Positions 46,159-57,289 of a stretch of 64,000 nucleotides of DNA are shown here, piece after piece. The stretch lies in the NCBI GenBank assembly GCA_035578175.1, contig JAQMRL010000006.1, positions 21,301,506 through 21,365,505 on the forward strand, given 5' to 3'. The DNA comes from Catonia carolina. Its lineage: Eukaryota; Arthropoda; Insecta; Hemiptera; Achilidae. A program made the translations under genes and the position numbers. The first letter of the stretch is position 1. The number at the start of each line of letters is the position of its first letter. The notes beneath the pieces are model-generated. The model did not search any database, was not told the origin of the DNA, and saw only the letters and a program-made list of their open reading frames with translations.

Positions 46159-46642
46159 TAATAGGGGGATTAATTCCAAATAAAAAATAAACAAATAATA
46201 AGAAATTTATTTAGTAGAAGCAAGCTACAATCGTTTTTAGTATTAGACTAACGAGCAATTTTATTCAAACTTAAACTGCCTAAGAATTACAATATTATAA
46301 GAGAAATAAAACCCAATAGCTACTCTTATTTTCTAACGATAACAATATTATTTTAAGATATAACTTTAATGCTACTCGTACTTTTAAAGAATAATATTTC
46401 CTATTGTTATTCTTATTTTGTATGTTAAATTTACCAAAGTTAACTTTACAGCTAATTTTACTTATTATTATTCATTCACATAATCACTTAAAAAATTAAC
46501 AGAATTTGTAATTATTTCATAAGAATTACACAAATACATTTTATGAAACAATATATTGGTTATCGTATTTCCTGAGTAGGCTACAAATTTCTTATTTTCT
46601 AACATAACATACTATTATTATTCTATAAAATAAAACATTCAG
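46159..46642. other. Unassigned AT-rich region
   Basis: No coding signal or recognised element. Confidence 0.4.
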
Positions 46643-46829
46643 TCGACCGCATTGACGTAATTGGTAACGTGCTCGCCTCTCATCATGCGTTCTTGGGTTC
46701 GAATCCCACTCAGGCACGGCATATTTTCATACGTTACAAAAAATCATTTCATCCTTCACAGTTACAGATCAACGTCGTCGCTAATGACCACTTTAGTTAA
46801 TGCGACGTTAAATAAACAAAGAAAAATAA
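46643..46829 (+). repeat. tRNA-derived SINE, family S2
   Basis: GACGTAATTGG (A box), GGGTTCGAATCCC (B box), tail CGTCGCTAATGACC..TGCGACGTTAAATAAAC, which is the S1-type tail. Confidence 0.8.
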
Positions 46830-47001
46830 CATACTTATTTTCTAAATTAAAAAAATACTATATTCTTACTTTGTAAAACAAAAGAAGATTTTACAAGATA
46901 ATTACAATTGATTTACAGGAAAATTTATAACAATTTACTATTTACAAATGATTACAAAATAAACTAATTTAAGATGTAAATCAAATCAATTCGAAGGTTA
47001 C

Positions 47002-47315
47002 TGCCCTTTCACTGCCGGGTCCGAACACCCTTCGGAGTCGGGTATGTTTTCCCTGTGCCGGCTCCGTATATGCTTCGGGTCTGCCTAGCGCACTCTTGTA
47101 TCTCTTTTTAAAAGCCGGCAGTGAACCTATCGTTACTATTTTGACCTCGGCACATAGAAAACATTCTACTCTTCTTTTTTTTTTTTAGTAAATCACTGTT
47201 TTCGAAAAAAATCTGGCACTTTGTACGTATATTTAGAGTAAATACAATAAAAAATGGTAAAACATAAATCGGCACATGAAATCATGTAACGAAAATAACG
47301 ATGGCAGCGAAAGGG
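47002..47315. mobile_element. piggyBac-type MITE
   Basis: Ends CCCTTTCACTGCCGG and CCCTTTCGCTGCCA; TTAA at 47316-47319 on the right and mutated TTAC on the left. No coding. Confidence 0.65.
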
Positions 47316-47415
47316 TTAAGTCTTCGCAACTGCCTCAACATTCACATGATGTAGAAAATCGGTCTTAGTGACTCTTTGCGAATCTTTTCTTTTCCTCATC
47401 CATCGACCAAAAACG

Positions 47416-47805
47416 GAAACAAATGAACATAAAATTTAAAAAATTTTACTGGATGGTGGGGAAGAGGTTGAAACTTAACCTTTCGAACAAAATTCTTGTA
47501 TATAAATTCATTCTGAAAACCCATAATGAACTTATGGAATTCAGCTTTAGGGAACAACCAATAATTCTAACGTAGACATGATCAAAAATACCAATATAAA
47601 ATTCGCAGGACGTTTACACAATTGCCAAGGTAACAAAAGTTAACTAACTGATTTAAACATATCAACAGTAAAACACGAAATATTAAAACATTCCTTAACA
47701 CATTACACAAAATTAGAAAATCATCCAACCTTTTTAGCAGTGCCTCCTTGATAATACACTAACACCGAGAAGAGTACGATGAAAACATCTAAGGCCTAAC
47801 CGACC
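47416..47805 (+). pseudogene. Jockey-type LINE RT C-terminal fragment
   Basis: KKFYWMVGKRLKLNLSNKIL VYKFILK, later DLNISTVKHEILKHSLTHYT KLENHPTF and AVPP, the end of Jockey-type ORF2 with frameshifts. R1k copy 8 starts directly after. Confidence 0.65.
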
Positions 47806-47810
47806 TTTTT

Positions 47811-47947
47811 TGCTTTTTCTTGCCTACATGAATGTGTAGGAAGGAACGCAGTCTATTGTTTTCATGTCGATTTTTCGAAATCGAGTTTTCACCGGATCTG
47901 TACGTTTTCAGACCCCTTGAACACAAAAAACATGTTTTTAGCGATTG

Positions 47948-48042
<95 letters not shown>

Positions 48043-48432
48043 TAAACAAAATATCTCAAGAACGGAACATCGCACGAACTTGAAACTTGAAACTTAAGTT
48101 AGATACCACTAGAGGACCCGACGTAAACATTTTCATCAAAATCGGTCAATCGGAAGTAGTAGTTTATTCGTCTCATTTTTCACTTTTTTGCGATTTTCTC
48201 AAACACAGTTTAGCGTGAAAGAGTGATTTCCGTAACTTATTTTTAAGCCAAACTAAGTTTGATTTTCATTTTGCGCCTTTCACTCATGATTAAAATTAGG
48301 TTATGTTTATTGAGGTTAGTTTTTTGTTTATTTCTAATGTTTTACCACTAATGTTAGGTTATACTGTATTGTTAATTATTTGCATTGGCAAGAGAAAGTT
48401 GTGTGAGTGTTTCGCACCAGATTTTTTTTAAG
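47811..48432 (+). repeat. R1k repeat, copy 8, internally deleted
   Basis: Long (TG)n(CG/TGCG)n at 47950-48042. About 350 bp are missing between CGATTTTCTCAAA and AGTTTAGCGTGAAAGAG. Confidence 0.85.
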
Positions 48433-48477
48433 ATAAGAAAACATAATTGACTAACACAAGATCAGGAAGGAGGTGAA

Positions 48478-48617
48478 TTTAAAGTCACATCAACAGCTCG
48501 GTTATTAGCGACTACAGTGAGTTTGAATTTGTGAAAATTTCCAGACCCTAGCCGGGAATCGAACCCGGGACCTCCACGTTGTAGGGGTTAGGGCGCTACC
48601 ACTGCACTACGGAGGCG
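48478..48617 (-). repeat. tRNA-derived SINE, family S1
   Basis: Reversed: AACAGCTCGGTTATTAGCG tail module, GGGAATCGAACCCGGGACC (B box) and CTACCACTGCACTACGGAGG (A-box region). Confidence 0.8.
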
Positions 48618-49880
48618 GATTTTACAATTCTTATTCTTGTTTTGTTTTTACTTCTGTAATATTTAGCCTGGATGCTCCTGAAGTACCCGTATTGTTTTAT
48701 ACTGTGGACAATTTGAACTGGCACAACTCTTGCTCTACGTGTACTTATAGTTCCGCATAAAGTACATCCATAACCTATTCTTTTAACAAGGTCCCCAAAT
48801 TTTAATGTACGCAAATGCCTACAGTCTTATTTCAATGTACAAACATACAAATAATTATTTCATTTTAAAATATTTATTTTATTTGTCCGAGTTAAAATTA
48901 AAATTATAAATTACAAGAACTAAACTGCAAAAACTCACTAAACTATCCTCTACAGACGGACGCAACTAAATAAACAAATTGGTCTAAATGTACCACGAAC
49001 AGAAAATCATATATGAAAACATAGTCACCTCATTATTTCTGATAGATTAATAACAGTGAAAACAAAGCGTAGTGACCGTGCACATTATAGTAGCGATTGT
49101 AGAATATTGTGATTGTACCGTCGTTGCATGGCGAGTGGCGAAGAGTGGAGTAGATATTACAGCTACACCGAAGCTGCTTGTGCCAATTTGAATCGTCGAA
49201 GGTATACACATATTTTTTTTTCTTTTATGTAGATAGATGTTCATCAATCTATTATTTCATTTTCTCATTACCTAGGTATTTTAACGATACAAAATTCGAT
49301 CAGTTAGAATTCTCTTCAGATAAGTTAACACAAAACAAAATTATAAAGATGTGTTTGAAAATACAACAAATCACTTCTTGATAACACCTTCCGGAAATGG
49401 ATGATAATTTGTTTTAACTATCAGGATAAACCTATTAAAATATAAAGAATAAGATAAAACAAAACTAAAATAAACGCGTTAATCAAATTGGATGAATTAA
49501 CAACTAAAGGAAAAAAGAGTAAGAAGACAAACGAAGTTTAAATTTACAGTTAGTTACATGTAAAGCGGGTCAAACAACTCTCGGAGATGTCCTGTAGACA
49601 GAAAGAACATCCATACGCAAACCGCTCTTCACTCAGTGCACTAGTTGACAGTATACCATCAACAACTAACCGATCGAATTTGCGCTACGATTTTTCAATT
49701 TTTTTATGTATTTCAAAGTTACTAAATGTTGTAAAAAGGGATAAAATAGTTTTCTTTTTAAATCTCTCCATTTATTAACTATTTAGTATTTTTTATGAAA
49801 AAATATTTTTTGTAGTGTTGTGATTTTTATATTATATACATAAGGGAAAAGATTTCCCGTTCATTTTTTTTAAATATAAA
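48618..49880. other. Region upstream of the secreted-protein gene
   Basis: Mostly unassigned. A 66-codon minus-strand frame ending near 48618 (GYGCTLCGTISTRRARVVP) has one CxxC but no other support. An initiator-like CTCAGTGCAC occurs near 49637. GC content rises at 49060-49190 without a clear gene. Confidence 0.3.
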
Positions 49881-49888
49881 TAAAGAAA

Positions 49889-49993
49889 ATGATTTCTTTA
49901 AATTATATTTTAGGTTTAATAGTTTTTATTACGCTTATGAATTTACCTCAAGAATCAATATCTGCAAAATATGTACCGAAATGGAAGAAACAG
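49889..49993 (+). CDS. Small secreted basic protein, exon 1 (signal peptide)
   Basis: ATG in the context GAAAATG opens 35 codons ending CAG with donor GTTTGA. Residues 1-26 form a textbook signal peptide: short polar start, hydrophobic core LGLIVFITLM, and a small-residue end SISA before KYVPKWKKQ. Phase 0. Upstream at about 49637 the sequence CTCAGTGCAC resembles an arthropod initiator, which would give a 5' UTR of about 250 nt (inference). I do not recognise the family. Confidence 0.6.
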
Positions 49994-50439
49994 GTTTGAA
50001 TAATTTTTTAAAAACCTTTTCAAAATTTTTATTCATATTTTTGTGCATGAGAATTTGGGCTTAACTTATTTGTTATATAAATATAAGATTTTTTTAAAAA
50101 AATATCAGAACATTGATTTGAAATTTATATGGAAAAGTGCAATGGGTATACCTATTTTTCAAGTAGAACATTTCTGGTAAACGACTAGGATTTTTTACGA
50201 ATCTTTTGAGAAACACTTATATTACATCTTTAGTTGTTACAAATACTTTAAAAACATAACTTAATATGAACTATTTGTAATAGACTCACAAAATTAATCA
50301 CGTTCGACTTTATAATCTGACAAATCTGTTTATAAATTTTTGTTACCCTACGTAGTAGGGTAACAGATACTTTCAAAACATAGAATAACGTTTAACCATT
50401 TAATGGTATTTTCGAAACATTTCGGAAAAGTTTTTTATT

Positions 50440-50905
50440 TATTAAAAAATTAGTTCAAAATTTAAATAACAGACTGAAACCATTATACAGATTATTAGCC
50501 AAACGGTCAAAACTACCCATGAATTCAAAACTCTTGACATATAAGGCGATGCTTCAACTGATCTGGATGTATTACCATACATCTGCAAAATAGTTTAAAA
50601 TAGTTTTAAATAATAATAGTTTTAATAATAGTTTATTAATAGTTTAATACTAAGAATAGTTTAATAATAATAAATAGTTTGGTCGAATTATGGTGAAGCA
50701 AAGTCATCAGTCATTTCACGAATACAACGTTTTCAAAGTAAATTCTTGCGACTGATTACTAATTGCCCGAGTTACGTACCCAATAGAACACTACACGATG
50801 ACTTACACGTTCCTTACGTCAACGACACAAATCTGAAATTGTACCACAAGTTCAGAGACAGAACAATCCCTAAATATGCAGCATGAATTCTGCAGACATA
50901 CCAGG
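50440..50905 (+). pseudogene. Jockey-type LINE RT fragment split by a simple repeat
   Basis: LNNRLKPLYRLLAKRSKLPM NSKLLTYKAMLQLIWMYY, then about 100 bp of AATAGTTT units (50585-50680), then VWSNYGEAKSSVISRIQRFQ SKFLRLITNCPSYVPNRTLH and DLHVPYVND. In the intron of the secreted-protein gene. Confidence 0.75.
50585..50682. repeat. AATAGTTT-type low-complexity expansion
   Basis: Irregular reiteration of AATAGTTT/AATAATAG inside the Jockey fragment; the protein frame resumes on its far side. Confidence 0.65.
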
Positions 50906-51184
50906 AATCGCACAAAGACGACTGAAACGCCGGTGGAGTAGAGACATGTTACATTAGCGCAACTCTAACATTATTACGTGTATAAAAATAAATTAAACTG
51001 AACACATTCTTCGTTATCTGGAGAGCTATCACTGGGTGGTGTCCTCCTCAAAGCCAATAATGCGGTTAGTTTTTGTTATTTTTAAAAATTTAGTTGTAAA
51101 TATTTTTCTGGTTGTTTTATACAGTTGCAAACTAAATTAAGAAAAACAAAAGAAAAAAAATTAAAATCGATATTTATTTGAAGT

Positions 51185-51345
51185 AGGATCATTAGCGAAT
51201 ACAGTGGATTATGGTGGGTTTTAATGTGTTATTAACACATGGGTTTTTGGTGTTATATTTCAAACCCTGGCCTGGAAATGAACTGAGAACATCCGCTTTG
51301 CAGTTCAGCTTAATCTAACGATCTAAACCTCTGCTCCACGGAAGC
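51185..51345 (-). repeat. tRNA-derived SINE, family S5
   Basis: Reversed, degenerate: AACCCTGGCC, GCAGTTCAGCTTAATCTAAC; relative of 19545-19655. Confidence 0.45.
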
Positions 51346-51592
51346 AATAAAATCATTAAAAATAAAAGTTTCAATTTTATTTTATTTTTTAGTAAGGTAT
51401 GGGAAACTGCTTAAGTTTAAACAACCACCCAAATTTAAATTTGGTTTATTTTAAATTTTTTATACGTGAACTGACACATATTTAAATAGGGACACCTATC
51501 AGCTGCAAATGTCATACAGAGTTGCTGGCCCAACGTGCTCGTTTTTAAAAATTCAAAACGACTTTTTCCCAGTTAACTGATGATTGGCTTTT

Positions 51593-51655
51593 GACACCTA
51601 AGGACCTTCCGCATAGTAGGCTAGTGCGCAAACCACAACGCCACGGAGGCGGCCA
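51593..51655 (-). repeat. SINE fragment (A-box end)
   Basis: GGACCTTCCGCATAGTAGG..CAACGCCACGGAGGCGG corresponds to the 5' part of family S1, reversed. Confidence 0.45.
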
Positions 51656-52098
51656 GATTTATTATTTAATTTGTATTTTAATATTTTAATAACGTAACTT
51701 GATGTTCATGTTTGATTCAAAGAGTATCGCTACGTTCGTGAATAGTCATATACTCGTGTCCCGATACGATGACGGTAAAATGGTTCTAATAAATAAATTT
51801 TAAAAATTCTCAGAGTTCATTAATTTTTCTCTGTACTTGTGAGTCACATCACACATGAATATTGTAAAGAATCACAATTTTATGAAGAACTTACAAAATT
51901 ATCTGATTTTATCATTATTTTTACAAAAAATTTTGAAATTTTTTATTTACGGGACAAATATCCGAAAAATAATTTCACATCCGATTTCTCTATAGAAAGT
52001 TTTTAAAATTTTCAAAAACCAAAGAGATCGTACTGGCTTTTTTTAAAGAAATAGGTTTCATCTACTTTTTCTCGTTGCATATTATATTCAATATTATA

Positions 52099-52335
52099 GT
52101 AAAGGTATTACTTTTAGGCCTATACGAATTTGAATTCTAGACATTGGTTGCCGATGTACTTTCATAGTTGAAGTTTAATTAACCATACTCTTTCAGGAAT
52201 AGTCGGCCTGAGTCTGTACAAGACTACACTTCATTTACACGTCATACACCTCATCCTCATCTTAATGGGTCATGGGGTTGCTTATTATTCTTAATTGAAC
52301 AGATTTCAACGTACACACATAAGGGATTAAAAAAC
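52099..52335 (+). repeat. SINE family S3, 5'-truncated
   Basis: Body only, from GTATTACTTTTAGGCC through GTTGCTTATTATTCTTAATT; tRNA-like head missing. Confidence 0.65.
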
Positions 52336-52361
52336 TATACAAATGGGTATTATATGAATTT

Positions 52362-52607
52362 ATTCAGTTATTTTCAGATCTTATTTCTTCCCTTCCACTG
52401 GTGATTTATACTGATGTCAACGAAATTCCCGTTTCCAATACTAATTGGTTTTATTTGTATAGTCGTGATTAATTTTCTTTCATTGTGTAAGGTTGTGTGA
52501 GAAGTTAAACGGTTTAAGTTTAATTTATCGTGAAGCGCAGTAAACTAGAAGTTAGTAATAGATCGGAATTAGGTCCAGGAATTTATTCCTTACGTTAGTG
52601 TCGTATT
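52362..52607. repeat. Direct duplication, left unit (~240 bp)
   Basis: Contains TTCTTCCCTTCCACTGGTGA and AGTTAAACGGTTTAAGTTTA; repeated at 52978-53221 with about 10 percent difference. R400 copy e lies between the units. Confidence 0.8.
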
Positions 52608-52971
52608 TTTCCCATAAAAGGCAGGTAGAGAGTTAAATTATTTGCACTTGACTGCTAGTTCCACGGCTACAAAAAAATAGTTCTGTTTCTTATCACATGG
52701 TCAGCCAATTATATGACTGAAACATTTAAGAACAGAAGAGGTAGAGGTATAAAAGACACTAAACAGAGTTATTTCCTCTGAGAGTAATGAATTTCATTAT
52801 ACAGCCAGATCTTGTAAGATTGGAATGAAGGTGTGATTTGCAGGATGGAAAACAGAGGCTTTTTTAGGGCCCGGCATCTCACTTCTCCACCACCTCACTT
52901 CTCGTTTTACTTAATAAAACCTCTACAGGTTCAAAGCAGCCTTTCGGCTGATGACCTAAACAACACAATAT
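52608..52971 (+). repeat. R400 retroposon, copy e
   Basis: From CCATAAAAGGCAGGTAGAG to GGCTGATGACCTAAACAACA, with internal small deletions. Confidence 0.8.
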
Positions 52972-52977
52972 AATATT

Positions 52978-53221
52978 ATATTCAATTACCCTCAGATCGA
53001 ATTTCTTCCCTTCCACTGGTGATTCATACTGATATCAACGAAATTCCCGTTTCCAGTACTAATTGGTTTTATTTGTAAAATCGTGATTTAGCTTTCAATG
53101 TGTAAGGTTGTGTGAGAAGTTAAACGGTTTAAGTTTAATTTACAGTGAAGCGCAGCGGCTAGTAGTTAATAATAGATCAAATTTAGTTCCGGGAATTTAT
53201 TCTTTATGTTAATATCGTGTT
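52978..53221. repeat. Direct duplication, right unit (~240 bp)
   Basis: Second unit of the duplication starting at 52362. Ends about 360 bp before exon 2 of the secreted-protein gene. Confidence 0.8.
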
Positions 53222-53577
53222 ATTAATACATTAAACTAACTTTAATAGTCATTCTATTTGAATAGTACTATAATTTGACTTAAATACTCAATTTACTTCT
53301 TCAAACACAACATATTTAATTTTGCCCTCGTTTAAAATAAACTCTTCCTTTGTTTTTAAGTGGTTAAGGTACATGAAGACGCACGTTGGACAATGATTGG
53401 AAATAACTAACCTGATTCTATTTTTTACCGCAGGGAAACTTTAGAAAAATAAAAACTAAGACTAGAATTATTTCTAAACTAATTTAAATTCAAATTTTAT
53501 TCGACTGTACAAATTTATTTCTGTATATCAATACACATTAGAGAATTTATATTATGTTTTTGTTTTTTTTTAAATAG

Positions 53578-53724
53578 ACATTAGTAAAAACATTTAGTAG
53601 TAAACGAGTAAAAATTGATTTTAAATCTCAACTTTCAAAACTGATACCTAAACTGTCACCTATAATGGATAAGGATAAATTTAAACGATTTCTAGACAGA
53701 GTCGTAAGAGATCCTTACACATGA
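53578..53724 (+). CDS. Small secreted basic protein, exon 2 (mature part and stop)
   Basis: A T-rich tract and AAATAG acceptor at 53569-53577 precede 48 codons in phase 0 with exon 1, ending TGA at 53722-53724. The joined protein has 83 residues; after signal cleavage about 57 remain, with about 13 Lys and 4 Arg against 5 Asp and no Glu or Cys, so it is a linear, strongly cationic polypeptide. Dibasic KR pairs occur early in this exon and near its C-terminal third (FKRFLDRV). AATAAA follows at 53871. The two exons are separated by 3.6 kb of repeats. It could be an antimicrobial, salivary or signalling peptide; nothing seen decides. No longer ORF competes here on either strand. Confidence 0.55.
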   Translation, partial: TLVKTFSSKRVKIDFKSQLSKLIPKLSPIMDKDKFKRFLDRVVRDPYT

Positions 53725-53870
53725 GTGTTTATTTATTGCTGAACTTGGCCTAGTTAAAGTGAAGCGGAATGACCTTGTTTTAGTAGAAATTATAATGCAA
53801 GTGACTCGACAGGGTTCATGATAATGCATACTTCATTAAATTTATTATATTGTGTTAATAATAATCTAAG

Positions 53871-53876
53871 AATAAA
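53871..53876 (+). promoter_or_regulatory. Poly(A) signal AATAAA of the secreted-protein gene
   Basis: Canonical AATAAA about 147 nt after the TGA of exon 2, followed by a T-rich stretch. Supports 53578-53724 being a real terminal exon. Confidence 0.45.
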
Positions 53877-54431
53877 CTTTCTTATTGTAATAAGTAATGA
53901 AACATGAGTGCTATTCCATATGGTATTGTATATAGTATATATGGAAAATTTAATTTTTTCACTGCCTAGTTTTAAAATTGAATAAGTTTTAAGAATTCAA
54001 TAACGTTAAGTAGACCAATGATTTTTTCCCCTTATTCCCCGTCCTAAGTTTAAAGATCCTCTAATCTAACCATTTCCACTGATTTTTTCTATTGATAAAC
54101 AAGTTCCTTTTTTGTTTAATTTTACACGTTTTTTTGTCTGAATTTGTACAACATGGTTCAGTTGTCGTGTGGCAGGAGAATAAATTGCGTTCCTTCGGTT
54201 TTTTTAAGATAAAAAATTTGTTTCAGTAGGATTTTATCATAAAAACTCAAGAGCAATCACCCAATTTTTCGTTAGGGTTTATCAAGAACCCTTCTACTGG
54301 GCTCTACTAGGGCTGCTCGGCTTAGTAGGGGTACTTCTCGCAGGTTAAGAACTTGTGTTTAGAGTAAAGAATCTATTGGGAATTCGTCAGATGTGAAGAA
54401 AACGAGGTAAAGTTATTATAATTTTTTTAAT

Positions 54432-54566
54432 TTTTACTTTCTCTTGCCTATATGAATATATAGGAAGGAAAGTATTGTTTTCATGTCGATTTTTGGAAAT
54501 CGAGTTTTCACCGGATCTATACGTTTTCAGACCCCCTGAACCCAAAAAACATGTTTTCAGCGATTG

Positions 54567-54627
<61 letters not shown>

Positions 54628-55404
54628 TGTATGTGAACAGAATATCTCAAGAACGGAACATCGTACGAACTTGAAACTTGAAACTTAAGTTACATACCAC
54701 TACCGGACCCGACACGAACATTTTCATCAAAATCGGTTAACCGGAAGTAGTAGTTTATTCGTATAATTTTTCACTTTTTTGCGATTTTCTCAAAAACTGG
54801 TCCTACGATTTTTTTAAAAATCGCCTCATTTACTCAATTTTTTATTCTCTACAAGATAGGGTAGGCGCCATGTTTGCTGAAATTCTGCGTGAGGCTGTTT
54901 TTACTTAAAAAATAGTTTTTTTAAGATTGCGGCTTTAATATGCAATTTAGAGCAAAAATGTATATAATAAAAGTTGTAGAGAATTTAAAAACCTACTACT
55001 TTTATTTCAAACATTTTTTTGTATAACGCTTAGTTTAGCAGTAATTAGCAATTTTCTGTTTTTTTTCTCACGAAAACGTGAGAAAAATCGATTTTTTTAA
55101 GATTTCGGCCTTAGTATGCATTTTATAATAAAAGTGTACATAATCAAAATTATAGAAAATTAAAAGATCTGCAAATTTTATTTAGAACATTTTTCTCTAC
55201 AGAGCCTAGTTTAGCGTGAAAGAGTGATTTTCCGTATTTTTAAGCCAAACTGAGGTCGATTTTAATTTTGTGTATTTCACTAATGTTTTTTGAGGTTAGT
55301 TTGTGTGTTCATTTTTAATGTTTTATTACTAATATTAGGCTTATTGTTAATTATTTATATTGGCAAGAGAAAGTTGTGTGAGTGTTTCACACCAGATTTT
55401 TTTA
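54432..55404 (+). repeat. R1k repeat, copy 9
   Basis: Full-length, well conserved, (TG)n at 54571-54627. Confidence 0.87.
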
Positions 55405-55434
55405 TTTAAAAAAATAAATAATTAATACCGAGCA

Positions 55435-55536
55435 TCAACAGCTTGGTCATTAACGACTGATGTAACGGTAGGTTTTATTTTGTGAAAATCTCCAGACCCT
55501 GTTAGGGAATCGAACCAGGGGCCTCTGCGTGGTAGA
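55435..55536 (-). repeat. SINE family S1, truncated
   Basis: Reversed tail module CAACAGCTTGGTCATTAACG and B box GGGAATCGAACCAGGGGCC; A box incomplete. Confidence 0.65.
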
Positions 55537-55924
55537 GCTATTTAAAAAAATCTTTATAACTCTCTTAAGGTTTTTTACAATAATAATTTGATTCCAGTTT
55601 ATTTCATGCAATCATCTTCATCTTTTTAACCTTGTATAACAAATCGGAAGGTGTACAATAATACAAATAATAATATATGAAAATGAAAAAATAGGAACTT
55701 TAGAAAGTACGATCACAACAAGCTCAGTATAATTAGAAATAGAAATTGTTAACACTTTTATATTACCGTTTCAACTGAAACTAAAATATAAGAAGGCCAT
55801 TGTCTAAGTCTGTTAATATTTGTCTAAAAAACTAACAAGTTTTGGCAGGATATGCGTAATTGAACAAACCAAAGATTAGGCTTCTCCCTCACTTATCCAC
55901 TGAATTTAAACATTTTCGGTTGTT

Positions 55925-56095
55925 ACTTTCTCTTGCCCTTTATAAATACGAGTATATAGGGCAGGACAAATACGTGTTTCCATGTCACCTTTTTGAAATA
56001 GACTTTTCACCAAAAATACACGTTTTTAGATCCCTAAACCCCAAATCATGTTTTTAACTTTTGGTGTGTGTGAAAAAAAATATCTCAAGAAGAGA
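55925..56095 (+). repeat. R1k 5' fragment, copy 10
   Basis: Only the ACTTTCTCTTGCC end up to the former (TG)n, strongly diverged. Confidence 0.6.
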
Positions 56096-56231
56096 ATAAC
56101 ATTTTATACCATTGTATATGCAACAGATGGTATAATACTTATAGATTAACAGCTAAGTTTCCTAGACGACCTTGCCAAAAAAAAAAAAAAAAAAAAAAAA
56201 ATTGAAATGAAAGATGACTATTTTTAGTTTA

Positions 56232-56387
56232 TTTAAAGTCGTATCAACAGCTCGTTTATTAGCGACTGCGGTAGGTTATGGAACAGCGTGATTTAACTTG
56301 AGAAAATTACCTGACTCTAGCCGGGAATCGGACCCGGGACCTCCGCGATGTAGGTTAGCGCGCTACCACTACGCTACGGAGGCGCCC
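56232..56387 (-). repeat. tRNA-derived SINE, family S1
   Basis: Reversed full-length copy: CAACAGCTCGTTTATTAGCG, GGGAATCGGACCCGGGACC, CTACCACTACGCTACGGAGG. Confidence 0.8.
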
Positions 56388-56432
56388 AGATGAGTACTTT
56401 ACTGATCACAATGTTTTTGTAAATCTGAAATG

Positions 56433-56690
56433 GCCTTCGGGCCAGCCCAATCAGTCACCTGGTAGAAAGCCGCTTTTATTTGTTAAGTAACATCTATTGG
56501 GCAAGCGACTTTGTATGGTGACCAGCTGACAGCCATCCATGAACAAATTCTACCAGGGGCCCCTGTTCAAACTCATGCGCCTAATCCATTTCAAACAATA
56601 CAGCAAAAAGCAGCAATCAAAGTGGGTGCTTGTCAAAAAGTACAGATCCCAATAACAAATAAAACCTAAAACAAAAATAAAAATAAAACG
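56433..56690 (+). repeat. tRNA-like SINE, family S4
   Basis: GGGCCAGCCCAATCAGTCAC, GGTAGAAAGCCGC, B-box-like TGTTCAAACTCATGCG, tail CCCAATAACAAATAAAACC. Confidence 0.65.
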
Positions 56691-56848
56691 CCTCTCATCA
56701 TGCGGTCTTGGGTTCTAATCCCACTCAGGCATGGCATTTTCAAACGTTAAAAAAAATCATTTTCATCATTCACAGTTATAAACCAATGTCGTCGCTAATG
56801 ACCTCAGTAGTTGATGCGACGTTAAATAAACAAAGAAAAAACAATTAA
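56691..56848 (+). repeat. SINE family S2, 5'-truncated
   Basis: Starts at GCCTCTCATCATGCGGTCTT, B box GGTTCTAATCCC, tail GTCGCTAATGACC..GCGACGTTAAATAAAC. Confidence 0.75.
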
Positions 56849-56917
56849 AATAACGTAATGCCATAAAGCTTATGGTCCTCAGAAAGCTCTAAGCTTCCTA
56901 CAGTGTGTGTTTTGTGT

Positions 56918-57285
56918 TTAGGTCATCAGTCGAAAGTTTGGTTTGAACCTATAGATGCTTTACTAAGTAAATCGAGGAGTGAGGTGGTTTACAATGGCCT
57001 TCCTCAATGAGTGGAAAAATATGCTTACCAACATGCCGGGTCCTCTTAAAAGTATCTACTTTCCACCCTGGAAATGACAAATTCACTTCATTCACCACTG
57101 GGTCTGGCTGTATAATGAAACCCATTATTCTCAGAGGAGATAACGGCGAACTAGTTTTTTTACACTTCTACCTCTTTTGTTCTTAAATCCTTCAGTCATA
57201 TAATTTAATTGCCTGACCATGTGATAAGAAACAGAACTATTTACCTACTATAGCCCTACTTCCTACGGTAAAACAATTTTGGAAA
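56918..57285 (-). repeat. R400 retroposon, copy f
   Basis: GGTCATCAGTCGAAAGTTTG through GTCTGGCTGTATAATGAAAC to TTACCTACTATAGCCC; diverged. Confidence 0.75.
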
Positions 57286-57289
57286 TCGG

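Noticed and set aside
48596..48814. 72-codon minus-strand frame with CxxC (GYGCTLCGT)
   Set aside because: Codon pattern looks plausible but no domain, splice partner or conservation evidence; mentioned only in the region entry.
226..56390. tRNA-like sequences with A and B boxes
   Set aside because: No cloverleaf closes, they occur as dispersed similar copies with non-tRNA tails and some have duplications, so they are SINEs rather than tRNA genes.
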